This document shows, one piece after another, positions 7,101-15,214 of a stretch of DNA of 64,000 bases. The stretch is taken from NCBI GenBank assembly GCA_018817425.1, contig JAHITX010000117.1:1-64000 (forward strand). The letters run 5' to 3'. This stretch comes from Pseudomonadota bacterium (GTDB lineage: Bacteria > Desulfobacterota > Desulfobacteria > Desulfobacterales > RPRI01). The notes below the pieces were generated by a model. The model saw only the letters and a program-made list of their open reading frames with translations. It did no database searches and was not told where the DNA came from. The position numbers and the translations under genes were made by a program. How positions within the stretch are numbered: position 1 is the first letter of the stretch; each line of letters begins with the position of its first letter.

Positions 7101-7938
7101 GGGGGTCATTGTGCCACTGGTCCGGTGCCTGGCTGTGGGAGCGAAGCAACTGTATAATAGGTACATCCAGCAACTCCAGAAGAAAATTCTGTTCAGGTTT
7201 TTTAAGCAATCGGCCAGCCGTCATGTTGAGTAGTACATCAATGCCTGGTGCCTGCCGGAAAAAGCTTAACCAAAGAGGTATTTTGAAATCTTCGTTTTCC
7301 GTTTCATCCACACCGGCGCAAAACACACATAACGGAGCAAGACCATGTGACTCCAAACCTTGAATTACGGCATCAATATCAGCGGTGTTTTCTTCAGCCA
7401 GCTGGCTGTAATAAAAGAGTAAGCCTATCCATGGGGGGCTTTTATCCTTGAGGCGACCGGAAAGCCATGTCCTATATTTATCCGGGTCATCGAAAGGTTC
7501 CAAAGCATGGGGATGGTAAATTCCTGTGGTACGCACTGAAGTCCGTGATTCAAAAGACACGGACATACCGGCCTGTGCTGCAAGAAACCGGATTCCGTTG
7601 ACGTAGTTGATCAAAGAGACCTTGCACAAATATCGCTTGAATTCGTTTGCTGTAGCAGTCGGAAAAGTAGTAAAATCGGATGGAATCTCCGGGGATATGC
7701 CTATGCGGTGTTCGATCCTCCGGCTGTAGGCTATAAGTTGTTCAAAGCCGGGCACTCCTAACATAAGCTCGGCGATCATCATGTCAAAATATTCTTTCTT
7801 GTCCCGGCTTTTAAGTATCTCAAGGGCCGACATCTGGTCGGTAAATGACAACTCAATGCCGTCATGAAACAACCGGTTGACTGTTCGCAGCCATGTCCGG
7901 CGGTGAAACATTTGGCTATGGATGTATAGTATTCTCAT
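4186..7938 (-). CDS. cobN: CobN-type chelatase large subunit, cytosolic (CobN copy 1)
   Basis: The 1250-aa product belongs to the CobN/BchH family, large subunits that hold the tetrapyrrole and metal while an AAA+ ChlI/ChlD pair supplies energy. There is no signal peptide (MRILYIHSQMFHRRTW) and no C-terminal membrane segment, so it should be cytosolic. The family block at residues about 537-550 reads HFGTEGSLEFLPGK, with Glu where copies 2 to 4 have His (THA, KHG, THG). It is in the same gene run as ChlI and ChlID (15215-18258), its likely ATPase partners, and directly precedes cobO. The expected reaction is cobalt insertion into a hydrogenobyrinate-type ring, but with CbiX and CbiK present a salvage or metal-exchange role is equally possible. 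Confidence 0.9.
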   Translation of the reverse strand: MRILYIHSQMFHRRTWLRTVNRLFHDGIELSFTDQMSALEILKSRDKKEYFDMMIAELMLGVPGFEQLIAYSRRIEHRIGISPEIPSDFTTFPTATANEFKRYLCKVSLINYVNGIRFLAAQAGMSVSFESRTSVRTTGIYHPHALEPFDDPDKYRTWLSGRLKDKSPPWIGLLFYYSQLAEENTADIDAVIQGLESHGLAPLCVFCAGVDETENEDFKIPLWLSFFRQAPGIDVLLNMTAGRLLKKPEQNFLLELLDVPIIQLLRSHSQAPDQWHNDPQGLPALTTVYSLAQPETCGVITPVLIAGSRQEGSHGKGIGYLPFMPIEERILTLCCRLKRWIRLQRLANREKQITFVLHNNPCKGAEATVGMAMGLDTFESLALVLKAMKAAGYDVGQAPHCGRDILNEIMSRKATTEFRWTTVDEIINKGGALYKMDSKEYKYWFDNIPESSRRKVFTDWDVFPGKGMVYNDNGEDVLVITGIQYGNIRIIAQPKRGCYGAKCTGEVCRILHDPLLSPPHHWLATYKYIRDNSDAVVHFGTEGSLEFLPGKQTGLCDTCFSEISIGDLPNLYVYIMDATGEGLIAKRRGQAVLVDHLTPVYRPAPMDEKTCRLEALLEQYHKAHQMGEIGRKEVIGTELIPLLLELHIVDSVPQSQDLMNIATMARQQITLARQALMPEGLHLLGKPPDSGAVGRLLATMLRTSPPDLPDIATIAGWLQKKDSSSYDSAAELLDQLASGRESDTSSPDIEPLRNFCRNTAKQLKHCDHEITNLLAGMEGRYIPPGLSGSLSRSRIDLLPTGRNFFATDVTALPTQAAWAIGRQMADKLLCKFLNEENRFPESIGINIWSTDAFKSDGELLCQILYLMGAHPLWHPSGLIREVEAIPLDELILNRPQGQPIPRPRVDVTVQTSSIMRDMVPNFCELIDRAVVTLSFLDEPEDRNFIRKHTRQEMDKLREQTEDEILESKIRRLATLRIFSSAPGAYGLGVGLALDASAWNDAVDLAEVYINGGGFAYGFNDLNTEVYGMQSKQMFAEQLARIDVAYMKQSSAEYDLLDCGCYAVCQGGMAAASATVGKHPPRLYWGDSTLPENADVRDLGQEIQKTARAKLLNQAWIDQLKHHGYQGAQIVAGQVNTLFKWSATTNLVPKGMFESVTEKYILNEINSEWLRENNPYALEEITRRLLEAASRGLWEADADKLSAVQATALEIEGYMEEIMGEVQEDFQGNKVEVLTVSDVEKWEVDWKIGER

Positions 7939-7984
7939 TTTTTTTAAACCTCGTTTTCACGCTTGTTTATAAAATTTTAAACCT

Positions 7985-8025
7985 GGCAAAGCCGTAGTCG
8001 GCTTTATTCAGAATACGGCTTTGCC
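7985..8025 (-). terminator. Strong stem-loop between receptor and cobN
   Basis: GGCAAAGCCGTA (7985-7996) pairs perfectly with TACGGCTTTGCC (8014-8025) over 12 bp with a 17-base loop, just after the stop codon of the minus-strand receptor. There is no T-run, so it may be a partial terminator or an RNA-stabilising hairpin that lowers or separates cobN expression. Confidence 0.4.
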
Positions 8026-8031
8026 GTTGGC

Positions 8032-10074
8032 TTAAAATTTATAAGAAAAACCTACACGGAAATTACGTTCCGCCATGGGATAGCCGCGTGTCCATTCAAC
8101 CCGGTCATCAAAAAGATTAAATACACTACCTCTGACTTCCCAATGCTCCTTTATCTTGTAACGCATGGTCAGGTCCCAGAAATCAAAGTGGCTTTTTCCT
8201 TCTTCGGTTGCAGGCCAGTTATCCCAATTCTGGATCACTTGAGGTCCCACCAGGACATAGTTTAGCTGTGAGCTGAAGTTTCTATATTTCAGATCAAGAC
8301 CGCTTTTTACTTCATAATCGGATATATAAGTCAAATCAGTATCTGTTTCTTTATCTTCATAGTTTGTATTGAATGTGATGTTGGACCACAAAGTCATATC
8401 AAAAGGAAACTGAAAGGTTTGACCGACCCACCATTCAACGTTGATATCAATACCTTCCATTATGGCATTTCCGTGATTTGCATAAGTTTGGACAGGGCTG
8501 CCGTTAATTGTACTAGAGATCTGAACAATCTTATCTTCATAGTCCGAATGGAAATACCCGACCTTTAAAGTAAACAGGTCGTGAAAAATATCAAAGCCTA
8601 CATCATAGGTCAGATTGGTTTCAGGGTCCAGATCCGGATTTCCAACATAGTGCACACCGGTAGTGGAGTGGACATAATCAGCGGAGAGCTGATCAGCAGA
8701 AGGCGATTTAAATCCCTCGCCCACATTGGCCCGAACCCGCAGCAGTTCGTCGAAGAATTTGATACCTATACCCACTTTCGGGGAAATGTTGTCGTAGTCT
8801 TCTTCCTTTCCGATGAAATTTGCAAGATAACCGGTCTCAGGTCTGGTCGTTTTAACATCAAAACGATCATATCGGACAGCGGCAATTAAATTGATACGGT
8901 TGTTCCATAGATCCAGGGAGTCCTGTAAAAAAAGTGCCTTGGTATCGTATTCCATTCCAGGCGTGTAAGGTGTAGACGGCAAGCCGCCGGATACTGCCTC
9001 AGATTCTTTTTCCATCCATTCAAAAGTGCATCCTAAAAGCAGCTTGTTCCAGGTTGTCATATTCCAGGTAAACAGGTGGTCGGTGCCCCATGTGGTATCC
9101 GTATATTTGCTCTGGAGATCTTTGGCAACAGGGTATCCGTAATTCCAGTGATTACGATCCCACAGATAGTATCCCAAACTCCGTATATGGACTTGGCCCC
9201 CAAAAAAATCTCCGTTGTATTCCAAATCTGAATAACCATGGCTTTTGTCATTGTGTTTTTTGTTATTCCTGACATAGTTCGAGTAGGTGCCGTTTTCCCA
9301 TGAGGGTGATTCACTGGCAAGGTCGGCATAGTTGCCTCCTAATCTTAGCTCATGGGAATCATTGAACATGTAGACAAGATTTCCGCCGATAATTTTTTTT
9401 GTCAGGCCGGTATTATACACTGTCCCGAATTCGGGGTCGTCGTAATCGTCAATATCTTCATATGAAGTGGAGAGATAGAAGCGAAAATTATCATTAACTT
9501 CCCCGCCTCCTGCCAGTTCACCTTTGTAATAACTGAAGCTGCCGTAGTCTCCGCTTATTTTTCCGGAAAGATCCCCTTCTCCTTTTTTTGTAATCAGATT
9601 GATGACCCCCCCCATGGCTGCCGAACCATAGAGAGCCGATGCAGGCCCTTTGGTTACTTCCACGCGTTCGATACGGTCCAGATTGATTTTAGCAGCATTT
9701 CCGGTTCCGATACGGTGGCCGTCGATAAGAAGCAAAACATATCCTTTGACATCGTCGCCATGGGATTCAGTGCGAAATCCCCTCAGACCCACAGGACTTA
9801 AAAGGCCATTATATTTGTGGTAGTGGCCGGTGATATATTTACCGACAAGATCGCCGATATCGACGGCTCCCGACATCTCGATTTTTTCCCGTGTGATTAC
9901 TTCCGTGGTTACAGGCACATCTATAAGACGCTCCTTTGATCGTGTTCCTGTGACCACCATTTCATCTATGGTTTTTTTGTTTTCAACTTCTGCTGCTGCC
10001 GAAAGTCCATTAATCAGTAAAAAGCTCAATACAAGTAATAGTGATTTTAAACTCATTTTCGTAATATTTTTCAT
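8032..10074 (-). CDS. TonB-dependent outer-membrane receptor, BtuB-like
   Basis: A 680-aa outer-membrane barrel receptor. It has a signal peptide (MKNITKMSLKSLLLVLSFLL, cleaved near AAAEVE) and a TonB-box-like DEMVVTG about residue 38. The plug domain contains RGFRTESHGDD, LLIDGHRIG and GPASALYGSAAMGGVINLIT, and is followed by a 22-strand-type barrel ending in aromatic VGFSYKF. It would import a corrinoid or related large chelate using the TonB system encoded at 38425-40163. It sits between cbiZ and cobN. Its leader (10075-10296) contains three hairpins but no cobalamin riboswitch signature. The substrate cannot be read from sequence; the context favours corrinoids. Confidence 0.88.
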   Translation of the reverse strand: MKNITKMSLKSLLLVLSFLLINGLSAAAEVENKKTIDEMVVTGTRSKERLIDVPVTTEVITREKIEMSGAVDIGDLVGKYITGHYHKYNGLLSPVGLRGFRTESHGDDVKGYVLLLIDGHRIGTGNAAKINLDRIERVEVTKGPASALYGSAAMGGVINLITKKGEGDLSGKISGDYGSFSYYKGELAGGGEVNDNFRFYLSTSYEDIDDYDDPEFGTVYNTGLTKKIIGGNLVYMFNDSHELRLGGNYADLASESPSWENGTYSNYVRNNKKHNDKSHGYSDLEYNGDFFGGQVHIRSLGYYLWDRNHWNYGYPVAKDLQSKYTDTTWGTDHLFTWNMTTWNKLLLGCTFEWMEKESEAVSGGLPSTPYTPGMEYDTKALFLQDSLDLWNNRINLIAAVRYDRFDVKTTRPETGYLANFIGKEEDYDNISPKVGIGIKFFDELLRVRANVGEGFKSPSADQLSADYVHSTTGVHYVGNPDLDPETNLTYDVGFDIFHDLFTLKVGYFHSDYEDKIVQISSTINGSPVQTYANHGNAIMEGIDINVEWWVGQTFQFPFDMTLWSNITFNTNYEDKETDTDLTYISDYEVKSGLDLKYRNFSSQLNYVLVGPQVIQNWDNWPATEEGKSHFDFWDLTMRYKIKEHWEVRGSVFNLFDDRVEWTRGYPMAERNFRVGFSYKF

Positions 10075-10159
10075 ATTGCTTCTTCGTTTCCTCCAACAAT
10101 TTTAATAATTGTAATTGATTTAATATTTTGTGGTGTGAGGAATAAATAACCCTCGGGTT

Positions 10160-10266
10160 CCCTGCCCGCGATTGCGGGCAGGGCAGAGAGGTAGCCGCAG
10201 GTTCGTCACTGTTTGTAAGTGATTCCCTGTTATCGCTATTCACAGGTCATGGTCTGTGCATAGCGA
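10160..10266 (-). promoter_or_regulatory. Structured leader RNA of unknown class
   Basis: Three hairpins lie in the 222-base gap before the receptor gene. They are a 7-bp plus 5-bp stem at 10233-10266 (TCGCTAT/ATAGCGA and CACAG/CTGTG), a 5-bp stem at 10206-10222 (TCACT/AGTGA), and a perfect 10-bp stem at 10160-10183 (CCCTGCCCGC/GCGGGCAGGG) with a 4-base loop. On the transcribed strand an AGGGAA follows the first stem, reminiscent of the P3 region of cobalamin aptamers. However, the GACCTGCC block and the GCCACTG loop are absent. No T-run follows the last stem, so it is not a classical terminator. Confidence 0.4.
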
Positions 10267-10296
10267 CAGACGGCTTATATGTTTAATGTTTTTTTA

Positions 10297-11466
10297 TCAC
10301 CCCCTTTCGCCTAATGGTTTTTCCCATTTGTTTGCAAAACCCAAAGCTATAGCGCGGCTGGACAAATCAATAAATGCCGGGTTATTGTTTTCAGTTTGTG
10401 TGAGGCTAAGTTTTTCCCGGTATGCTGTCATTTGCTTATAATCACCGCTCACAGCACAGGCGATCTGTGCTGCATAGGTTCCCATTATTTCAGACCAGCA
10501 TGAGGCAGGTAGAATTTTCCATGCAAATTTATCCTTAAGATGGGTCATGGCGGCAACAGCAGCTACTGTAAGCGGGTCGCGCTCGATTTCAGTAAAATTA
10601 TTGCGCAGCAGCAGTGCTTGTTCTTTGCTTAGGAAACGGCAAATAGCGTTTTGCAAACCGTCACGGTTTACTCCGAAACGCTCCAGATGGATCTTTGCCG
10701 AGCATTGACCGGCCGGTGTCAGATTGTTCTGGTTGGCTAAAGTCTGTTTGACTGCCATCAATACGGTGTGTCCGATTAGCTCTCCCAACTTGGAGTGTTT
10801 ACCGGCGCTTGTCAGTGGCGGAATATCATTTTGCATCGCAGCAACGATAATCTGATCTGTTCCCGTGCCGGTGGCAGGTCCGTCCGAGTATCGAGAGTTG
10901 ACAGCCAGCTCCTGCAATGCCGCAGTCTTGGCTTCGGTTGCGGTCATTATAACTCGGGCCATAGCGCCGGGAATCAGCGGTTTATTAATGAAAATCATGC
11001 TGTTTATAGTGCCCGGACCCGGCACAGATTCGGCAGGCTTTATGGGTTCAAAACCATCGGCGCTTTCGAATACCGAAGCCGGATCGCCTGCCCGTCCTGC
11101 ATTGCTTTCCACACCGCCGGTGCAAACAGCCACTACCTGTAAATCACGAAATTTTTCAGATATCAAAGCAGCGTTATTCATATTAGCAGCTGTTCCCATA
11201 GTGGCACAGCTTTCTGCGGGCAGGCCGTATGGTTCACACGTTCGTTGCCTGTAAGCAACAGGATTTCGCCATAATTTGTTAGCCATCATACTGTTATGGC
11301 CGGCGGGTTCACAACTTTGATGGTTGTATATATATTTAAGCCCGGTTTGAAACCCGCCGGCCGAACGACAGGTGGAAAGCACCTGATGGGGGAGGAGAAA
11401 ATCGGCGTAGATAATTTTTTCTTCTCGGTGAATTTCCACTCCGTCGTAATATGTTTCAATCAGCAT
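10297..11466 (-). CDS. cbiZ: Adenosylcobinamide amidohydrolase, long form
   Basis: CbiZ cleaves adenosylcobinamide (or pseudo-corrinoids) to adenosylcobyric acid, the key step of corrinoid salvage by remodelling. The N-terminal two thirds match the family: STCRSAGGF near residues 30-40, AVCTGGVESNAGRAGD, and a SDGPATGTGTDQIIVA segment. The product (389 aa from ATG 11466; GGAAG upstream) is longer than a usual CbiZ. The last 150 or so residues form an additional helical region of unknown role. It lies between two receptor genes in the riboswitch 2 run, consistent with importing foreign corrinoids and rebuilding their lower ligand. Confidence 0.88.
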   Translation of the reverse strand: MLIETYYDGVEIHREEKIIYADFLLPHQVLSTCRSAGGFQTGLKYIYNHQSCEPAGHNSMMANKLWRNPVAYRQRTCEPYGLPAESCATMGTAANMNNAALISEKFRDLQVVAVCTGGVESNAGRAGDPASVFESADGFEPIKPAESVPGPGTINSMIFINKPLIPGAMARVIMTATEAKTAALQELAVNSRYSDGPATGTGTDQIIVAAMQNDIPPLTSAGKHSKLGELIGHTVLMAVKQTLANQNNLTPAGQCSAKIHLERFGVNRDGLQNAICRFLSKEQALLLRNNFTEIERDPLTVAAVAAMTHLKDKFAWKILPASCWSEIMGTYAAQIACAVSGDYKQMTAYREKLSLTQTENNNPAFIDLSSRAIALGFANKWEKPLGERG

Positions 11467-11509
11467 GATCTTTTTCTTCCAATCCTTTTTCAAAAATATA
11501 AAATTAGTT

Positions 11510-13519
11510 TTACATCAAATATTCAATGCCTATGATGCCGTAAAAACCTGGTTGTTCATAACCAAGACCTTCTTCAATATCTTCATCCGTCAGATTTTCG
11601 ATTCGTCCATACAGATTTACCCCCTTAAGAATTTCATAACGTCCGAAGAGATCCACCCGATAATACTCTTTCATCTCAATATCACCTTTCCAGCGAAGCC
11701 GCGGGCCAGAGTAATATCCCGTTACACCGAAAGCATATTCATCCGTTACATAAGACAGCGAAAGATTGCCTTTGTTTCTTGCGATTTGCACGGTTCTAAA
11801 TCTTTCTCCATCATTTTCACTATTAGAGTTTGTATAAGTGTAGTTTCCTTTTAGATTGATGTGGTCGGTAATATGGGCGCCAAACGCAAATTCCACACCG
11901 CTGGTTTCAGCTGAATCACGATTTCCGTATTCACCGAAACCCGATGGGCGTTTCGAGTTGGGAATAGTATAGTCAAAGACGATTACGTCATCTAACTCCG
12001 AATACCAATAAGTTACCTCAGCATCAATGCGACCGTTCATCAGTTCCTGGCGGAGTCCGCCTTCAACTGTCCAACCGGTTTCCGGATCAATATCTTCGTT
12101 GCCGTATGACGGATCATAGAGATTGGAAAATGTGGGCGCTCGAAAACTGGTGCCGTAGTTGGTAAACAAGGTTGTTCCCATATTGAAAAAAGTGTAGGCT
12201 GAACCTATTTTACCGGTTGTTTGGGTGCCATAGGCTTCATGCTCATCGCGACGCAGACCGGCCGACAGAACTAATGCCTCCTTAAGTAGCAGCAACTGGT
12301 CATTGATGTAAAACGAGTAGTTATAGTTATTTGAATCCACATCCCCGTATCGGCCCCATTTCCCGCCTTCCTGGTAATAATACTCAAGTCCGAAGAGAGT
12401 GGAATTGGAACCAAGATCACCCAAACGGCTGTCCCATATCAAATTATAGTCCGCCATCAGGTTCCTGTTATCGTAACCATACGCCTCACCGGTACCCTCA
12501 TCATAAATCGGTACCGCTTCACCGGCATTGTAAGTAACGCCATCGAAGGTAAAATTATTAAACGGTGCCGACTCGTATCCTAAAAGACCGTCGTCACGGT
12601 CGTTTCGGTAATGCTCTTTTTCAAACCAGCCCAGAAGTAATTTGTGACGAAAATAATCATTGATCTGATGAGAGGCATTGAGTGTGGCAATTTGGTGTTT
12701 GTATTCATTGGCGTTATTTGGGTCCGGTGTCTGAAAAGACCAGTGTTCCGAGCGACTGTTCAGGGTATTGGATGGCTCATTCAGTTCTGCCGCCTGAAAC
12801 TCGCTTTTAACATACAAATAAGCAAGTTCTATATCGATTGTATCCGGATGCCATCCTAATTTAAATGTTGGTGAAAAATTTCTGTAGTATTCATCGTCAT
12901 GCACTCCGTTGCTGTCGGTATAAGCAACGCCGAAAGCGTAATCCCAGATGACCGTTCCGCCCCTTATGGAGCTGTATCCTTTTTTCCAGTTCAATGAGCC
13001 GTATTCTGCACCCGCATTTATATGTTTGCCGGGTTTGCCCCCGATGGTCGTAAAAGAAATGATACCGGCGGTTGTATCAGAACCGTAAAGAGCGGCCTGT
13101 GGCCCCCGGAGAACCTCCACGGATTGCAGTAATTTGGTATCCAGTTGCCCGATAAAATTACCAATGCCTGCGCTATATGCTTCGTTGATCTTCATGCCGT
13201 TAACAAGAACAAGAAAATGTCCCTGTCCGTATCCGCGCATTTTGGGGTAACTAAACTGCCCCGGTCCCCCGGCCTGTTTGAATTCAACGCTGGGAGTAAA
13301 GCGCAAGATTTCCGTCATGTCCGTAAAACTTTGAAGCTTGATATCTTCTTCACTAATAACCGTAACCGAATCTGTCATGTGTTCCGGTTTTCGTTCGATT
13401 TTAGTTGATTTAACAATTACTTCATCTATTTTTTCAACAGATTCCGATTCTTCCGCAAAGGCAGGGAGCCAAAGGATTAGCGCCATGATTACTGCTGCCA
13501 AAAATAACTTCCAATTCAT
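11510..13519 (-). CDS. TonB-dependent outer-membrane receptor
   Basis: A 669-aa receptor. The signal peptide starts at MNWKLFLAAVIMALILWLPA; the start at 13519 has GGAGAAGG just upstream, better than the upstream in-frame ATG at 13567. A TonB-box-like DEVIVKST follows about residue 32. The plug contains MRGYGQGHFLVLVNGMKI and VEVLRGPQAALYGSDTTAGI, and the barrel ends YGIIGIEYLM. It is 43 bases upstream of cbiZ. The plug differs clearly from the other four receptors here, suggesting a different corrinoid or chelate. Confidence 0.87.
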   Translation of the reverse strand: MNWKLFLAAVIMALILWLPAFAEESESVEKIDEVIVKSTKIERKPEHMTDSVTVISEEDIKLQSFTDMTEILRFTPSVEFKQAGGPGQFSYPKMRGYGQGHFLVLVNGMKINEAYSAGIGNFIGQLDTKLLQSVEVLRGPQAALYGSDTTAGIISFTTIGGKPGKHINAGAEYGSLNWKKGYSSIRGGTVIWDYAFGVAYTDSNGVHDDEYYRNFSPTFKLGWHPDTIDIELAYLYVKSEFQAAELNEPSNTLNSRSEHWSFQTPDPNNANEYKHQIATLNASHQINDYFRHKLLLGWFEKEHYRNDRDDGLLGYESAPFNNFTFDGVTYNAGEAVPIYDEGTGEAYGYDNRNLMADYNLIWDSRLGDLGSNSTLFGLEYYYQEGGKWGRYGDVDSNNYNYSFYINDQLLLLKEALVLSAGLRRDEHEAYGTQTTGKIGSAYTFFNMGTTLFTNYGTSFRAPTFSNLYDPSYGNEDIDPETGWTVEGGLRQELMNGRIDAEVTYWYSELDDVIVFDYTIPNSKRPSGFGEYGNRDSAETSGVEFAFGAHITDHINLKGNYTYTNSNSENDGERFRTVQIARNKGNLSLSYVTDEYAFGVTGYYSGPRLRWKGDIEMKEYYRVDLFGRYEILKGVNLYGRIENLTDEDIEEGLGYEQPGFYGIIGIEYLM

Positions 13520-13575
13520 TTCCTTCTCCTGTCTCCTGTTCTTTATACTGTATTTATAATATGTCATCTTTTGCT

Positions 13576-14310
13576 TTAATCTCTTGCTCTGTTTACTGTG
13601 TTAATAGCTAAAATAAAGAAAACCAAACCGGCTATAGCCAGCACTAGAAATGACTGCCAGTTCGGGGTCTGACCAAAAGCACATGCCCGGATAGCATGGG
13701 ATGCGTGAGTCAGCGGTAATCCGGCAAGAAGTGTCTGCGCCCATTGCGGCAAGCGATCCAGGGGAAAGAAAGTACCGCCCAGAAAGGCCATGGGTGTTAT
13801 AATAAAGCTTGTTAACAGACTCTGGTCTGCATGGGATTTGACAAGCATGGCCAAACCGACTGCCAGAGAGGCGAAAACAAAACTGTTGAGTAATATCGCC
13901 AGCCAGAAGAGGGGTCCATAATGCAGTGTTACACCGAAAAGGAGGCTCAAACCCAGAAGTATGCCTGTAGCAATCAGTGCTCTTGTCATACCGGCCAGCA
14001 CCTCACCGGCTACGTAGCTTACATTGCTGATGGGAGATGACTGAAACTCTTCGAAGATGTACCAGTAAAAGCGCGCCACATTAATATCCGTGGCAATACT
14101 AAAAGATTGAGTCATGCTTGTCATGGCAACCAGTCCCGGAATCAGAAACTCAAGGTAGGTGTGTCCGTCAAAAGTTGCAGAGCCACCCATGGCATATCCG
14201 AGAGCAATCAAATAAAGCAATGGCGATATAGCCATGCCTGCTAATTGACGCTTTAGACGGCGTTTTAAAATCAGAATCTCGCGCAGATAAACTGCAATAA
14301 ACCCCTGCAT
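13576..14310 (-). CDS. ABC-2 type transporter permease
   Basis: A 244-aa inner-membrane protein with six predicted membrane spans and an ABC-2 (NodJ/DrrB-like) layout, including the GGTFFPLDRLPQW motif before the last part. It overlaps the stop of the ATPase gene by one base (TAATG), so the two are translated together. ABC-2 permeases usually export, for example drugs, lipids or polysaccharides. Here, inside a corrinoid gene run, the substrate is unknown; export of a spent tetrapyrrole or a metal is conceivable but unsupported. Confidence 0.85.
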   Translation of the reverse strand: MQGFIAVYLREILILKRRLKRQLAGMAISPLLYLIALGYAMGGSATFDGHTYLEFLIPGLVAMTSMTQSFSIATDINVARFYWYIFEEFQSSPISNVSYVAGEVLAGMTRALIATGILLGLSLLFGVTLHYGPLFWLAILLNSFVFASLAVGLAMLVKSHADQSLLTSFIITPMAFLGGTFFPLDRLPQWAQTLLAGLPLTHASHAIRACAFGQTPNWQSFLVLAIAGLVFFILAINTVNRARD

Positions 14311-15146
14311 TATTGCACCTTCTTTCCGGTCAGCGACAAAAAGGCATCTTCCAGATTGACCCGCCGCAATGTAAATCCGTTATCCCTGGTTGCAGCCGAT
14401 TCACGGGCCGCCTCCCTGTTTGGGAAATATGTTGTTTGCATTCCCTCATCGTTTAGCCAATCCATAGCCCAGTTACCCAAACCGGCCATAAGATTAACAG
14501 GTGAATCAATTGCCACAATACTGCCATTATCCAAAAAGGCCACCCGATCAGCCAGGAACTCCGCTTCTTCTATGTAATGGGTGGTAAGAAAAATGGTGGC
14601 CCCGTCCTGCCGGATTTTTTTTATCAAGGCCCAAATGCGTCGCCGGATATTGGCGTCCAGCCCTACTGTTGGTTCATCCAGAAAGAGAATCTTAGGGTTG
14701 TGCATCAGGGCGCGTGCAATCATCACACGCCGCTTCATACCTCCTGATAATTGCTTGACAAGGCTGTTGCTTCGGTCCTGAAGTTCCACGTAGGTCAGCA
14801 GTTCAGTGATTTTGGCTTTGCGTACATCCGGCTTCATGCTAAACAGACGTCCGTGGATATCAAGATTTTCATAAACGCTTAGTTCGCTGTCCAGATTGAT
14901 ATGCTGGGGCACCAATCCGCACTGGCGTTTTGCCGCTCTGGATTGGGTTTGTATATCGTTATTGTTTAGTGACGCCGTACCCCGGCTCAGTCTGGTAAGA
15001 CCTGTCAGGATCCTGATGGTGGTGGTTTTGCCTGCCCCATTTGGCCCCAGATAGGCGAAAAGCTCACCTTGAGGCACTTTTAGATTGATTCCTGCCAGCG
15101 CATTGGTTTTACCGTATGTTTTTTGTAAATTTTCTATGCGGATCAT
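14310..15146 (-). CDS. ABC transporter ATP-binding protein
   Basis: A 278-aa ATPase of the ABC-2 exporter type. It has Walker A GPNGAGKTT (residues 34-42), signature LSGGM (about 133-137), Walker B KILFLDEP (about 152-158) and the H-loop TTHY. A C-terminal extension of about 60 residues ending LEDAFLSLTGKKV is typical of NodI/DrrA-like subunits. It partners the overlapping permease gene. It lies 68 bases downstream of the ChlI gene in the same direction. Confidence 0.9.
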   Translation of the reverse strand: MIRIENLQKTYGKTNALAGINLKVPQGELFAYLGPNGAGKTTTIRILTGLTRLSRGTASLNNNDIQTQSRAAKRQCGLVPQHINLDSELSVYENLDIHGRLFSMKPDVRKAKITELLTYVELQDRSNSLVKQLSGGMKRRVMIARALMHNPKILFLDEPTVGLDANIRRRIWALIKKIRQDGATIFLTTHYIEEAEFLADRVAFLDNGSIVAIDSPVNLMAGLGNWAMDWLNDEGMQTTYFPNREAARESAATRDNGFTLRRVNLEDAFLSLTGKKVQ

Positions 15147-15214
15147 TTCTTCCCTTAAGTTAGGTTGTCATCATCAAAATCGTTTTATTATCAGCGCCCG
15201 GCATTACCGGGCTT

